From the NCBI GenBank assembly GCA_002420145.1, contig DIHL01000024.1, forward strand, positions 1-20,623: a stretch of DNA of 20,623 bases, read 5' to 3'. Origin of the DNA: Bacteroidetes bacterium UBA5697 (GTDB lineage: Bacteria; Bacteroidota; Bacteroidia; B-17B0; Aurantibacillaceae). The position numbers and the translations under genes are program-made. The notes under the pieces are model-generated. The model was not told where the DNA came from. It made no database searches and saw only the letters and a program-made list of their open reading frames with translations. Positions 1 to 8,941 of this stretch are shown one piece after another. Numbering within the stretch: the stretch's first letter is position 1; every line of letters begins with the position of its first letter.

Positions 1-1179
1 GAATTAGACTTTCATCATGATTCTTTAGATGGTATCCTGAAAATATTTCAGAATACGGAGCATCGTATTAATGTTTTTACAACTTCTAAAAATGTCAAAT
101 TATTAAAAGATATTTCTTACTCTAAAAATATTTCATTTAATGAATATAATGGGGGAGGAAAATACTACTTTTTAAGAAAACATAAAGAGCTTTTAAATTC
201 ATCGAATCTGATTTTTATAAATACTATTGCTAATGATTTTGGCGCTTATTTAGCTATTGATAAGAATAATGTAATTGTTTTAAGAATACACAATGTAAAC
301 AAGCAATTTCAACCTTTAAGAAGTATTTTTATGCCTAAAACTTGGTTTTTTGCATGGAAATCATTTTCATATGTATTAAGACAAATCATAGGAAAAGGCT
401 TTTTATGGTTTAGACCAATTTTAAATAAACGTATTAGTTATTTTACATTTCCAGATAGTAGTATTACTAATTTCGTTAAGCAAAACCATTTTATTGATGA
501 TTCGAAAATTATCGATCCTATTCCATTAAAAATTTTTATTGAGAATGATACAGCTTTTGCTGATTATAAGGATGTTTTAAATATAACCATCATAGGTGCA
601 ATTGACCATAGAAGAAGACAGTATGAGGAAACTATCAAGGCTCTTACATCATTATTTAAGTCAGGAAATCCGCCTGCAATTCATTTAACTATTTTAGGAA
701 AATGTACAAGCGTTTATGGAAGCGAAGTTGTAGGGAAATTAAAAAGTATTTCACATCCAAAATTCAGATTAACAACATTTGATAAACAGGTCCCTGAAAC
801 TGAATTTATTGAGTGTATTAAAAAAACGCACTTGATTATTAGCCCAATTACAGAAAATGCAACTACGGATATTTTTAAAGAAGTTTATGGGAAAACCAAG
901 ACAACAGGTAGTATTTTGGATTTTTTAAAATTCGGGAAAGTTACATTGGTTCCAAATCATTATACTCCACCATCAGAATTACTGGATTATGTGATTAAAT
1001 ACAATAATTCTAAGCATTTAGAGACTGTTATTATGGATTTAATAAAGGATAATAAGATAAATAGCCTCAATCAAAAATCTTTACAATATGTTAGGGAAAA
1101 CTACTCTCAAGAGTCAGTTTTAAAGAAAACATTGTCTATTTTTACGTCTATAATTAAACATGAGCAAAACCCTAAATAA
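1..1179 (+). CDS. Glycosyltransferase, GT-B-like (5'-truncated by window edge)
   Basis: The reading frame is open from base 1, so the gene begins outside the window; 392 residues are visible. The ATG at 331 is internal, because the 110 codons before it read as normal protein in the same frame. The C-terminal half looks like the nucleotide-sugar-binding lobe of a GT-B enzyme: a strand entering IIGAIDHRRRQYEE, a second strand ending LTILGK, then the segment DIFKEVYGKTKTTGSILDFLKFG, split here as DIFKEVYGKTK and TTGSILDFLKFG, where such enzymes contact the donor sugar. No signal peptide or membrane segment is evident in the visible part. It overlaps the next gene by 20 bases, implying one transcript with the downstream methyltransferases and flippase. 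Role by context: assembly of a surface polysaccharide repeat unit. The family call is by fold pattern; donor and acceptor cannot be told. Confidence 0.6.
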   Translation, partial: ELDFHHDSLDGILKIFQNTEHRINVFTTSKNVKLLKDISYSKNISFNEYNGGGKYYFLRKHKELLNSSNLIFINTIANDFGAYLAIDKNNVIVLRIHNVNKQFQPLRSIFMPKTWFFAWKSFSYVLRQIIGKGFLWFRPILNKRISYFTFPDSSITNFVKQNHFIDDSKIIDPIPLKIFIENDTAFADYKDVLNITIIGAIDHRRRQYEETIKALTSLFKSGNPPAIHLTILGKCTSVYGSEVVGKLKSISHPKFRLTTFDKQVPETEFIECIKKTHLIISPITENATTDIFKEVYGKTKTTGSILDFLKFGKVTLVPNHYTPPSELLDYVIKYNNSKHLETVIMDLIKDNKINSLNQKSLQYVRENYSQESVLKKTLSIFTSIIKHEQNPK

Positions 1180-2026
1180 TTTAAAGCAAAAAGTATATTA
1201 TTCTGCTACTATTTTATTCCCTTCTTTTTATAAAAAAAGATTTTTTTCTAACCTACACAAAGCTTTTTCTGATTCTGAAAACTGTGGGTTACTTCCCGAA
1301 AAAGAATTATTGGTGCTTTTTTATTTATTAAAAGATAATCATGTGGCGGTTGATGTTGGTGCAAATAATGGTGCTTACTGTTATTTTTTTAAAGAAATAA
1401 AGAAAGCCGAAACTGTTTTTGCCTTTGAACCATTACCTAATTTGTTTAAGAAATTAACTATTTGGTTTAAAAATATTGAGCTGTTTAATTTAGCACTCAG
1501 TAATAAAAAAGAAGTAGCCAAAATTCATATTCCAATAATAGATGACAAATTGTATGAGTCACGAGCCAAATTGGATGATTTAAAGGAGGTGAATGAAACT
1601 GGCTTTAAAGAAATTGAAATTAATATTGACACCTTAGACCATATTTTGGATTCTAAAAAGATAAATCAATTGGATATCATTAAAATTGATATTGAAGGGC
1701 ATGAATTAAAAGCTATTGAAGGAGCTGTTAAATTTATCAATACATTTAAACCTTATTTGTTAGTTGAAATCGAAAGTAGACATCATAATCATTCCATACC
1801 AGAACCGGTTGAATACATTTGTAGTTTAAATTATAAAGCGTTCTTTTTTAATTTTAAATCTAAAAGCTTGGAGCCGTTTTCTAACTATAATGTTGTAGAA
1901 ATGCAGAATGTTAAAAATCAAAATACATTTAATTACATCAATAACTTTTTGTTTGTTCCTGCAGAGAAGTTAGGTGAAGTGGAAAAGGTGAATCAACAAA
2001 TTTTAAACTATTTTAATAAAAACTAA
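1160..2026 (+). CDS. FkbM family SAM-dependent methyltransferase (first of a tandem pair)
   Basis: This 288-residue protein carries the FkbM (Methyltransf_21) signature: the SAM-binding motif VDVGANNGAY at about residues 64-73, the acidic motif FAFEPLP at about 88-94, an IDTLDHIL segment, and IIKIDIEGHELKAIEGA near residues 173-189. Members methylate hydroxyl groups on small molecules or sugars, and in polysaccharide loci they usually cap or decorate glycans. It is predicted cytoplasmic, although residues 10-24 are fairly hydrophobic and aromatic. The ATG at 1160 lies inside the 3' end of the upstream glycosyltransferase gene, so translation is probably coupled. It differs clearly in sequence from the second FkbM gene downstream, so this is not a recent duplication. 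Confidence 0.88.
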   Translation: MSKTLNNLKQKVYYSATILFPSFYKKRFFSNLHKAFSDSENCGLLPEKELLVLFYLLKDNHVAVDVGANNGAYCYFFKEIKKAETVFAFEPLPNLFKKLTIWFKNIELFNLALSNKKEVAKIHIPIIDDKLYESRAKLDDLKEVNETGFKEIEINIDTLDHILDSKKINQLDIIKIDIEGHELKAIEGAVKFINTFKPYLLVEIESRHHNHSIPEPVEYICSLNYKAFFFNFKSKSLEPFSNYNVVEMQNVKNQNTFNYINNFLFVPAEKLGEVEKVNQQILNYFNKN

Positions 2027-2100
2027 AAATATTTCTACAAGATGCGAGTTAATTTGTACTAGCTCAAGTAGGAATAAAAAATAACTATCAACACATATAT

Positions 2101-2901
2101 ATGAAAAATGCCTTCATTAATTTTCTTAAAACTTGTTTTGATTCAAAATCGGGACAACGTTTTTTAGAAAAAGTACATTTATTAATTCTTTATCTTCAAA
2201 ATTATGGTTTATCTGGCGAATGCGATTCGAGTGGAGAAGTCAATGCTTTGAAAAAGGCATCAGAGCAACTAAATAAAAAATCTACTATTTTAGTTTTTGA
2301 TATTGGTGCTAATATTGGAAAGTATGCCACTAATTTTACAAAATTATTAACTACAAAATATACGATTCATTGTTTTGAGCCTTCTCCAAACACTTTCAAA
2401 ATATTAAAAGAAAACACAAAACATGATTCAAATATCATTCCTCATTGTTTAGGAATGGGGAACGAAGAAACTGAAAGCGTGTTGTTCTCAAATGATTTAA
2501 CAAATACTCATTCATCTTTATTGCAAAGAGATATGTCGCACTGGGATGAAAGTTATAATCTAAAAAATAAGGAAACAGTTTCTATAACGACATTAGATAA
2601 TTTTTGCACTAAGAATAGCATTGACTTTATTGATTTTATGAAAATTGATATTGAAGGATATGAATGGAACTTCTTTAAAGGAGCAAAAAATACATTGGAT
2701 GCTAAAAAAATTGGAATGATTCAGTTTGAGTTAGGAGTAGGAGCAGTTGATGGAAAGTATTTCTTTAAAGATGTTTTTTATTTATTAAATAAAAACTATC
2801 GCATTTATAGAATCACAAAAAATAATTTATACGAAATTGTAAAGTATAAAGAACAATATGAAATTTTCTTAACTACTAATTATTTAGCGATTTTAAGATA
2901 A
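2101..2901 (+). CDS. FkbM family SAM-dependent methyltransferase (second of a tandem pair)
   Basis: The 266-residue protein shows the same FkbM landmarks as its upstream neighbour: FDIGANIGKYA at about residues 66-76, HCFEPSPNTF at about 90-99, a TTLDNFC segment, and MKIDIEGYEWNFFKGA from residue 180, with the acidic pair D183/E185 in the post-VI-like motif. It is probably an O-methyltransferase acting on a sugar or glycan. It sits 74 bases after the first FkbM gene; that gap has no hairpin and no clear promoter. Its stop lies two bases before the GTG of the flippase gene, so those two are tightly coupled. The substrate is not deducible from sequence. Confidence 0.88.
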   Translation: MKNAFINFLKTCFDSKSGQRFLEKVHLLILYLQNYGLSGECDSSGEVNALKKASEQLNKKSTILVFDIGANIGKYATNFTKLLTTKYTIHCFEPSPNTFKILKENTKHDSNIIPHCLGMGNEETESVLFSNDLTNTHSSLLQRDMSHWDESYNLKNKETVSITTLDNFCTKNSIDFIDFMKIDIEGYEWNFFKGAKNTLDAKKIGMIQFELGVGAVDGKYFFKDVFYLLNKNYRIYRITKNNLYEIVKYKEQYEIFLTTNYLAILR

Positions 2902-2903
2902 AC

Positions 2904-4373
2904 GTGGGAGTAATAAAAAGACAAGGGATTAAAAATATTTTTATTACTTATATAGGAGTAGTAATTGGTGCTGTTAGCGCTATTTTTCTTCAACCAGCTT
3001 TTTTAACTTCAACTGAATTAGGATTTACAAGGAATTTATACAACTTTTCTTTTTTACTAAGCATTGCATTGCCTTTGGGATTACCCAATATTATATTGAG
3101 ATTTTTTCCTCAGTATAAAGAAGGAAATGATTTGAAAAAATATTTTTTTGGTTTCATATTATTTTACTTTTTAATAGCCAGCGTAGTTTCATTAAGTGTT
3201 TTCCTAATATTCAAATCAAGTATTGTAGAATTATATAAAACAGATTCTGAATTATTTATCTCGTATTTTTTCTGTGTAATTCCGTATTCGCTGATTATTG
3301 CTTTAAATTCTTCTATTACATGCTACAGTCAAGCTGTTTTCAAATCAACAGTTCCTTCGTTTTTAAATGATGTATTCTCAAGGGTACTAGTAGTTTTAAT
3401 AACTGTATTGTATTATTATAAAATAATTTCATTCGACCAATATGTAATGTTTTTTGTCTTGATTTATTTTTTAGTAACCACCATATTGGTAATGTATTTA
3501 AAACAGTTTGATTTAATTTCGTTTAAAATTAAAAGAAGTGTATTTAGTCAAATTGAATTAAAAAAAGTAGCGTCCTACGGACTTATTTTATGTGTTATAT
3601 CTTTTACGTCTTACGGATTGAAAAGTATTGACGCTATTTTTTTAGGTATTTCCTCATTAAGTAATGTTGCTGTATATTCAACTGCTGTGTTTTTGGCAAT
3701 GTTTATTGAAGTACCACTGGGATCAATTGAACGAATTAGTCATTCTAAAATTGCAGATAATTTCTCGAAAGGTAATTATACTGAAATGGAGAAAATATAT
3801 TCAGAATCAGTAAAATACCTTTTAATATTTGGAGGTTTTATATTTTTGGGAATTAATGCTTGTTCAAAATACATTTTCGAATTTTTACCAGAAGAGTATT
3901 CTCAGTCTATTCACCTTGTTATGATATTAAGTCTGGGTTGTTTAGTGAATGTTTCTACAGGAGTTAACAACGCTATTTTGTTTTATACAAATCATTTTAA
4001 AATGGGCGGTATTTTATTAGTATTAGCTTTTACACTTACTGTGGTTTTAGACATGTTATTTATTCCTTCCTTCGGAATGACAGCTGCCGCAATTAATACA
4101 GCAACGGTGTCTGTTATTTATAATGTCGCTAAATTTTTACTGATTTATAAAGAATTTGGTTTTCAACCATATAATATTAAATCATTGAAAATCGTTGTAA
4201 TTATTCTTTTGGGTTTTGTTATAGCTTTATTTTTACCTAGTCTAAGTCATATCACAGTTGTTAATATTTTTATAAATGGTTCAATCATCTCTTTAGTATA
4301 TATCTATCTGATTTACCGAATAAATGTTATTCCTGAAATTTTTGAATCGATTAAAACGAAGTTTGTAAAATAG
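2904..4373 (+). CDS. Polysaccharide/lipopolysaccharide flippase, Wzx-like (MOP superfamily)
   Basis: This 489-residue, very hydrophobic protein has a polytopic pattern of about 12-14 transmembrane helices. The N-terminus, GVIKRQGIKNIFITYIGVV, is typical of Bacteroidota polysaccharide biosynthesis proteins of the RfbX/Wzx type. Such proteins flip lipid-linked oligosaccharide from the cytoplasmic to the periplasmic face of the inner membrane. The start is a GTG at 2904, two bases after the previous stop; no ATG fits the conserved N-terminus better. The gene ends TAG followed at once by an in-frame TAA, then the ATG of the next glycosyltransferase at 4377. With flanking transferases and methyltransferases it defines a Wzx-dependent pathway; no Wzy polymerase is visible, so that gene may lie upstream of the window. 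Confidence 0.85.
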   Translation: MGVIKRQGIKNIFITYIGVVIGAVSAIFLQPAFLTSTELGFTRNLYNFSFLLSIALPLGLPNIILRFFPQYKEGNDLKKYFFGFILFYFLIASVVSLSVFLIFKSSIVELYKTDSELFISYFFCVIPYSLIIALNSSITCYSQAVFKSTVPSFLNDVFSRVLVVLITVLYYYKIISFDQYVMFFVLIYFLVTTILVMYLKQFDLISFKIKRSVFSQIELKKVASYGLILCVISFTSYGLKSIDAIFLGISSLSNVAVYSTAVFLAMFIEVPLGSIERISHSKIADNFSKGNYTEMEKIYSESVKYLLIFGGFIFLGINACSKYIFEFLPEEYSQSIHLVMILSLGCLVNVSTGVNNAILFYTNHFKMGGILLVLAFTLTVVLDMLFIPSFGMTAAAINTATVSVIYNVAKFLLIYKEFGFQPYNIKSLKIVVIILLGFVIALFLPSLSHITVVNIFINGSIISLVYIYLIYRINVIPEIFESIKTKFVK

Positions 4374-4376
4374 TAA

Positions 4377-5678
4377 ATGAAAAAAGTCCTTATCATAACT
4401 TATTATTGGCCGCCAACAGGTGGAGCAGGCGTGCAGCGTTGGTTAAAATTCAGTAAGTATTTTAGAAAGTTTGGTTGGGAACCGATTATTTATACTCCTT
4501 CTAATCCTGATTTTCCAATTAATGATGAAACTCTATTAAAAGATATTCCTGCTGATTTAACTGTTCTTAAAACTCAAATTACAGAACCTTATGATATTTA
4601 TCGTAAGATTATGGGCAAGAAAAAAACTGAAACGGTGAATCAAGGTTTTCTATCCGAAGGAAAGGAAAACACGCTGTTGCAATCTGCTATGATTTGGGTG
4701 CGCGGTAATTTCTTTATTCCTGATGCTCGTAAGTTTTGGATTAAACCTTCAATCTCTTATTTGTCTGATTATATCAAGCAACATAAAATCGACGCCGTCA
4801 TTAGTACTGGTCCACCTCATAGCATGCATTTAATCGCAATGGGTTTAAAACAAAACTTTAACATCCCTTGGATTGCTGATTTTAGAGACCCTTGGACGCA
4901 AATTGATTTTTATAGCCAACTTAAATTATCTACTTGGGCAGATAATAAACATAAGAAACTAGAACGTCAGGTGTTAACTCAAGCTAATAAAGTAGTGACT
5001 GTTAGTCCAACTTGCGGAACGGATTTAGAAAAATTAGGGAATCGTAAAGTAGATGTGATTACTAATGGATTTGATACGGATGATTTTAACTTTAACTCTG
5101 ATTTAAAATTGTTAAGTGGCTTTTTGTTTCATCATATAGGAGCGCTTAACAAAGATCGCAATCCATACACGCTATGGAAAGTGTTAGGAGATTTATGTAA
5201 GGAGCATGCTGATTTGAAAAAAGACTTAGTGATTAAGTTTACTGGGAAAACAGATGCTATTGCATTTGAAAGTTTAAAGCAACATGGCATTATTGATAAT
5301 GCTCAAAAAACAGATTATTTACCACATAGTGAAGTTGTAAAATTAATGGCACAATCGCCAGTTTTATTATTGCCATTAAATAATACACCAAATAATGCAG
5401 GTGTATTGTCTGGTAAGTTGTTTGAATACTTAGCAGCTAAACGCCCTATTTTTGGAATTGGCTTGCCAGACGCAGATGCAGCTGCAATTTTAAAAAGTAC
5501 ACAAGCAGGTACCATGGTGCATTTTGATGATTATGAAGGAACTAAAAAAGCTGTACTGGACCTTTATCAAAAATATAAAACCAATCAGCTTTTCATTAAT
5601 TCATCTTCAATAGATAAATATTCCAGAGAAAATTGCGCGAAGGATTATGCTGCTCTTTTGAATGAGATTGCTAAATAA
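4377..5678 (+). CDS. Glycosyltransferase family 4 protein
   Basis: The 433-residue enzyme begins MKKVLIITYYWPPTGGAGVQ, the glycine-rich acceptor-side loop of GT-B glycosyltransferases. It continues with ISTGPPHS at about residues 143-150 and IADFRDPWT near 167-173. In the C-terminal lobe, NNAGVLSGKLFEYLAAKRP (about residues 338-356) is the region where family 4 enzymes bind the nucleotide diphosphate. No membrane segments are seen. It starts three bases after the flippase stop and is the last gene before a strong terminator, so it closes the polysaccharide operon. Its base composition looks a little richer in G and C than the genes before it, by eye only. It likely transfers a hexose or modified sugar to the lipid-linked intermediate; the specific sugar is unknown. 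Confidence 0.9.
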   Translation: MKKVLIITYYWPPTGGAGVQRWLKFSKYFRKFGWEPIIYTPSNPDFPINDETLLKDIPADLTVLKTQITEPYDIYRKIMGKKKTETVNQGFLSEGKENTLLQSAMIWVRGNFFIPDARKFWIKPSISYLSDYIKQHKIDAVISTGPPHSMHLIAMGLKQNFNIPWIADFRDPWTQIDFYSQLKLSTWADNKHKKLERQVLTQANKVVTVSPTCGTDLEKLGNRKVDVITNGFDTDDFNFNSDLKLLSGFLFHHIGALNKDRNPYTLWKVLGDLCKEHADLKKDLVIKFTGKTDAIAFESLKQHGIIDNAQKTDYLPHSEVVKLMAQSPVLLLPLNNTPNNAGVLSGKLFEYLAAKRPIFGIGLPDADAAAILKSTQAGTMVHFDDYEGTKKAVLDLYQKYKTNQLFINSSSIDKYSRENCAKDYAALLNEIAK

Positions 5679-5708
5679 AAAAGAGGTAGTGACAACTACC
5701 TCTTTTTT
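5677..5708. terminator. Rho-independent terminator, likely bidirectional
   Basis: A perfect 14-bp stem: the left arm is six A then GAGGTAGT, the loop is GACA (5691-5694), and the right arm is ACTACCTC then six T. It begins inside the stop codon of the GT4 gene. Having A6 on one side and T6 on the other lets it work on both strands, and it also lies downstream of the - strand lipoprotein gene, about 160 bases away. Confidence 0.9.
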
Positions 5709-5744
5709 ATTTCTTAATTTTACAATATTAATTAGTATTTAAAA

Positions 5745-5785
5745 CCTCGTGCGAATTTTTAATTCGCTCAGATCTCCAAATCTGG
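5745..5785. repeat. REP-like double hairpin
   Basis: Two hairpins lie next to each other: GCGAATT-TTT-AATTCGC (5751-5767) and CAGAT-CTCCAA-ATCTG (5769-5784), with CCTCGT just before the first. Read on the - strand, the unit is a small hairpin, then a second hairpin, then GCACGAGG. This resembles dispersed extragenic palindromes seen in many Bacteroidota genomes, some associated with REP-type transposases. Only one copy is visible in this window, so repetitiveness is not shown here. Confidence 0.45.
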
Positions 5786-5868
5786 TATTAAATTTTCTAA
5801 TTAATGAAGGGATTGTGTTGTAGATGTAAGCTTACGATACAGCCTTTTTTAACAACCAAAAAATAATA

Positions 5869-6543
5869 TTAATTCACTTTTAATTTAAATCCAACTTGTA
5901 TGTCAGTTTCTCCTGGAGCATAAGAACCATCTTTTACACCTGGCTGATGTTTAAGTTCAATCGTTAAAGGTGCTTTGTTTATTGTCGTAGCAGGTGCAGT
6001 CCATAAGGTTGATAATCCAATTCCTCTATTATTGGCATCCAAATCAAGGTATTTAATATTGGTCATACTTCCACTTAAATAGGTATTGTATGGAGTGCCA
6101 GTTGGTGCTATACTATTGAAAAAGAACATATGATCTGTTCCTTCGCTCAAAACGGCTTTTGATATCGTATCAATTGGACTTTTTGTTTCGTCTAATAATA
6201 AGATGGTTGCTTTATATACATGGTTGGATATAATATTGATAACTGAGTCGGCTCCACTATTTCCAAAAGTGGCAGGATTTCCCCCAGCCCCGTCTAAATC
6301 ACTAAATACATAAGTTGTATTAGCAAGAGTAGATGTGTCAAGTAATGTCACTTTCATCGTTGTGATTAATTCTGTTTCATTGGTTGGAGGTGTAGGATTA
6401 TCAGGAGTAGGTTCATTTGTTTTGTTTTTTTTACATGCAGTAAAACTTATTCCGATGATTGCAGCTAAGGCAATAGTTTTTAATCCAGTTTTGCTAAGAG
6501 CTAATCCTTTGCCCAATAAAATTTGTTGTTTCATTGTTTTCAT
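5869..6543 (-). CDS. Lipoprotein of a TonB-receptor-linked family
   Basis: A 224-residue protein with a lipoprotein signal: a hydrophobic stretch from about residue 21 to 36 ending in FTAC, with C37 as the predicted lipidated cysteine, then a Lys/Asn/Pro/Thr-rich linker. The N-terminal region before the hydrophobic stretch is long, and Met4 is an alternative start. The mature part shows ELITTMKVTLLD, YVFSDLDGAGGNP, a TDHMFFF segment and IELKHQPG...GETDIQVGF. I recognise this pattern from a Bacteroidota family usually encoded beside a TonB-dependent receptor and sometimes labelled 'type 1 periplasmic binding fold'; the label does not establish function. It starts 21 bases after the receptor gene, in the same direction. 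It may be a surface or periplasmic partner that hands ligand to the receptor. Ligand unknown; a metal is possible. Confidence 0.75.
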   Translation of the reverse strand: MKTMKQQILLGKGLALSKTGLKTIALAAIIGISFTACKKNKTNEPTPDNPTPPTNETELITTMKVTLLDTSTLANTTYVFSDLDGAGGNPATFGNSGADSVINIISNHVYKATILLLDETKSPIDTISKAVLSEGTDHMFFFNSIAPTGTPYNTYLSGSMTNIKYLDLDANNRGIGLSTLWTAPATTINKAPLTIELKHQPGVKDGSYAPGETDIQVGFKLKVN

Positions 6544-6564
6544 TTTTTCTTTTTTGGTTGTTAT

Positions 6565-8904
6565 TTATTTTTTGTCATAAACTGTCAATGGAACTTTTAT
6601 TCTTAGTGTGAAATTTTGCCCTTGACTATTGGCAAAGTATCTAAATCTATCTAAGTAGTCTCTGTATTCTACATTTAATAAATTATTAGCAGTTAAGCTT
6701 ATTTGTATTTTTTGTTTTCCGAAAGCAAAAGCTCCACCAATTTCTGCAGACAGTAATCCATATTCTTTTGGTGGAGGAGCAAAATCAGTATTTTGTGGCA
6801 CACGCCATTGTTTGGTGACAAATTGATATCCAGCTTGTAGATAAATATCGTTTATGTTTTTAGATATTTTGGTGTAGCCTTTAATATCTAATGAGTATCT
6901 ATCTGATGGCATGTAAACTAAGTAATCATTGATGCTAAAATTCCAAGCTCTTAATAACATAGCTTTTGATGTGATTTCTAAATGATTAAATAATTGGGTT
7001 TGAAATTTAGCGTCCATACCACTTATTCTTGTATTGGCTTGTTTGTAGTTGAAAACTGGATAGGCTCCTTTGATAGTTAATTCAGGTTGAGAGGCTGGAT
7101 CCATGTAAATGAAATTGCTGAATTGATTGTGATATCCAGTAATTTCTATCATTGTTTTTTTATATTGATATAGTCCAGTAAGAGTTAGGTTATAAACTTG
7201 TTCTGTTTTTAAATTGGCGTCGCCACGTTCGATAGAACCAACGCCATGGTGAACTCCATTACTATACAATTCGTTTGGAGCTGGAGCTCGCCAAGCAGAG
7301 CCAATATTAATAAAGAAATTTAAGTTGTTTTTTGGCTTAATAATACTGCCAATATTCCAAGAAATATTATTAAAGTTTAAATCAGGTTTTACAAGAGTAT
7401 TTCCAATGTAATAAAAGGATTGCAAATGTTTTTGATCATATCTAATGCCTGCTTCAAATTCTATATGTTGTTTAACGTATCGTTCGCTGGCAAAAATTCC
7501 CCAAGTGTTATTGATGAAGTTTGGCACAAAAAATCTTCCTAAGTAAACATTCTTCTGATTCATGTAACTTCCTCCAAATTGTCCTCTGAACGATTTTATA
7601 TTTAAGTGTTCAATTACTAAATCTACTGTTTGTGATGTAATACGATAGTCTAATTCTGGTTTATCAAGCGCCGCTAAGGCATTATTTAATGGTTTATGTT
7701 TGTCATATTCTTTTCTGATATTGTATTGATAAGCATATTGTAAATTAGCTATCCATCTTGGGGCAAGATGTAAGTGAAATTTTGCTTTCGCTAATTCGTG
7801 AGATATATCTTGATAGGGTCTATCTATATCGTAAGTAAAAGTAGCTAAACTGTCTTGTGGTTTATTAGCGTTAAAAGCATTTTTTAAATCAGTTAAATTG
7901 CCAATATGTGCACCGCTAAATATTCCTATTTTAGTATTAAATTGAGAGTAGTATCCTTCAATTCCCCAATTTTTACGATGGTATCCAAGTGCATATGAAA
8001 AATTAAGTTCTTCAACTCCTGTGTTTTTTAAATAGTAAGTTGGTGTTTTGGTTGTTCCTCCTTTTTTATAAGTTCCTTGAATTCTCCAATTAAAGCCTTT
8101 TATTTTGTCAAAATATCCTTGCAATATTCCCGAGGTAACTCCAGTTTGTCCGTTACTCATACCAACTAAATTAACTTCTCCAGTAACGGCAGCTGTATCT
8201 GGCAAATCATTTGGTTCAACTAAAATAACACCAGCCATAGCATCGCTGCCATAACGTACAGCGTTTGCTCCTTTAATAACTGATAATTTTTGAGCAATAA
8301 ATGGATCTATTTCTGGAGCGTGCTCATTTCCCCATTGTTGCCCTTCTTGTCTGATACCGTTATTTAAAATCAACACTCTATAACCTTGCATGCCATGAAT
8401 CATAGGTTTAGAAATAGTACTTCCTGTATTTAATGTTGTAACACCACTAATTAATTTCAAAGATTCTCCTAGTGACTGACCACGAGTGCCATCCAATTCC
8501 TTAGACTTTATTTCGTTAACAGTTTGAGTTTTTATCATATCAGGTTGTTTATCCATGATATCAATTTGGCTTAATTCAACGGCGCTATGAGGTAATTTTA
8601 TATTAAATTTTGTGTCTTTTATGATATGAACAGAAATAACAGTATCTCTACATCCAACATGTTGGATAATGAATTGATATTGGCCTTCACAAAGGTTGGT
8701 AAATTTAAAACTGCCGTGTTCGTTTGTAATTTGTGTTTGATTAGAGGCTTTTAAAATCACAAAGGTTCCTTCTAATTCTTTACCATCATCCAAATCAATA
8801 ATACGTCCACTAAATGAAAAATGGCAATTTGGTTGTGCCCAAATATTTAAACTTAGAGATACTAGTAAAACTAAAAATATATGTACGCGATAACGCTGTT
8901 TCAT
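6565..8904 (-). CDS. TonB-dependent outer-membrane receptor (possible metal receptor)
   Basis: A 779-residue receptor. It has a signal peptide (cleavage near residue 24, after IWAQ), then a carboxypeptidase-regulatory-like domain at about residues 30-115 (FSGRIIDLDDGKELEGTFV, with NEHGSFKF further on). The plug domain follows at about 140-240, with GQSLGESLKLISGV, RVLILNNGIRQEGQQWG and VIKGANAVRYGSDAMAGVI. The rest is a long outer-membrane beta-barrel with alternating aromatic strands, ending in NNLLNVEYRDYLDRFRYFA and a short final strand. The IRQEGQQWGNEHAPEIDPF plug segment and the YLDRFRYFA ending recall Bacteroidota receptors related to ZnuD-type zinc receptors, rather than SusC glycan receptors. 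No SusD partner is present. The neighbours are a lipoprotein downstream and, beyond yidD, a small His-containing exported protein. Substrate is inferred, not shown. Confidence 0.9.
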   Translation of the reverse strand: MKQRYRVHIFLVLLVSLSLNIWAQPNCHFSFSGRIIDLDDGKELEGTFVILKASNQTQITNEHGSFKFTNLCEGQYQFIIQHVGCRDTVISVHIIKDTKFNIKLPHSAVELSQIDIMDKQPDMIKTQTVNEIKSKELDGTRGQSLGESLKLISGVTTLNTGSTISKPMIHGMQGYRVLILNNGIRQEGQQWGNEHAPEIDPFIAQKLSVIKGANAVRYGSDAMAGVILVEPNDLPDTAAVTGEVNLVGMSNGQTGVTSGILQGYFDKIKGFNWRIQGTYKKGGTTKTPTYYLKNTGVEELNFSYALGYHRKNWGIEGYYSQFNTKIGIFSGAHIGNLTDLKNAFNANKPQDSLATFTYDIDRPYQDISHELAKAKFHLHLAPRWIANLQYAYQYNIRKEYDKHKPLNNALAALDKPELDYRITSQTVDLVIEHLNIKSFRGQFGGSYMNQKNVYLGRFFVPNFINNTWGIFASERYVKQHIEFEAGIRYDQKHLQSFYYIGNTLVKPDLNFNNISWNIGSIIKPKNNLNFFINIGSAWRAPAPNELYSNGVHHGVGSIERGDANLKTEQVYNLTLTGLYQYKKTMIEITGYHNQFSNFIYMDPASQPELTIKGAYPVFNYKQANTRISGMDAKFQTQLFNHLEITSKAMLLRAWNFSINDYLVYMPSDRYSLDIKGYTKISKNINDIYLQAGYQFVTKQWRVPQNTDFAPPPKEYGLLSAEIGGAFAFGKQKIQISLTANNLLNVEYRDYLDRFRYFANSQGQNFTLRIKVPLTVYDKK

Positions 8905-8941
8905 AATTGAAATAAAATGTGTGCGTTTAGTAATGAGAAAT

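Noticed and set aside
331..1179. ATG at 331 as the true start of the first glycosyltransferase
   Set aside because: The same frame is open and protein-like back to base 1 (begins ELDFHHDSLDG), so the gene is truncated by the window and 331 is an internal Met.
5826..5835. 10-bp palindrome GTAAGCTTAC as a terminator for the lipoprotein gene
   Set aside because: No loop, no stable extension of the stem and no T run at the right distance; the hairpin at 5677-5708 is a better stop for both strands.
6335..6580. 81-codon + strand ORF over the lipoprotein gene and its upstream gap
   Set aside because: It is antisense to a well-supported lipoprotein gene and its hydrophobic, Val/Phe-rich product is what the complement of a signal peptide region gives; no family match.
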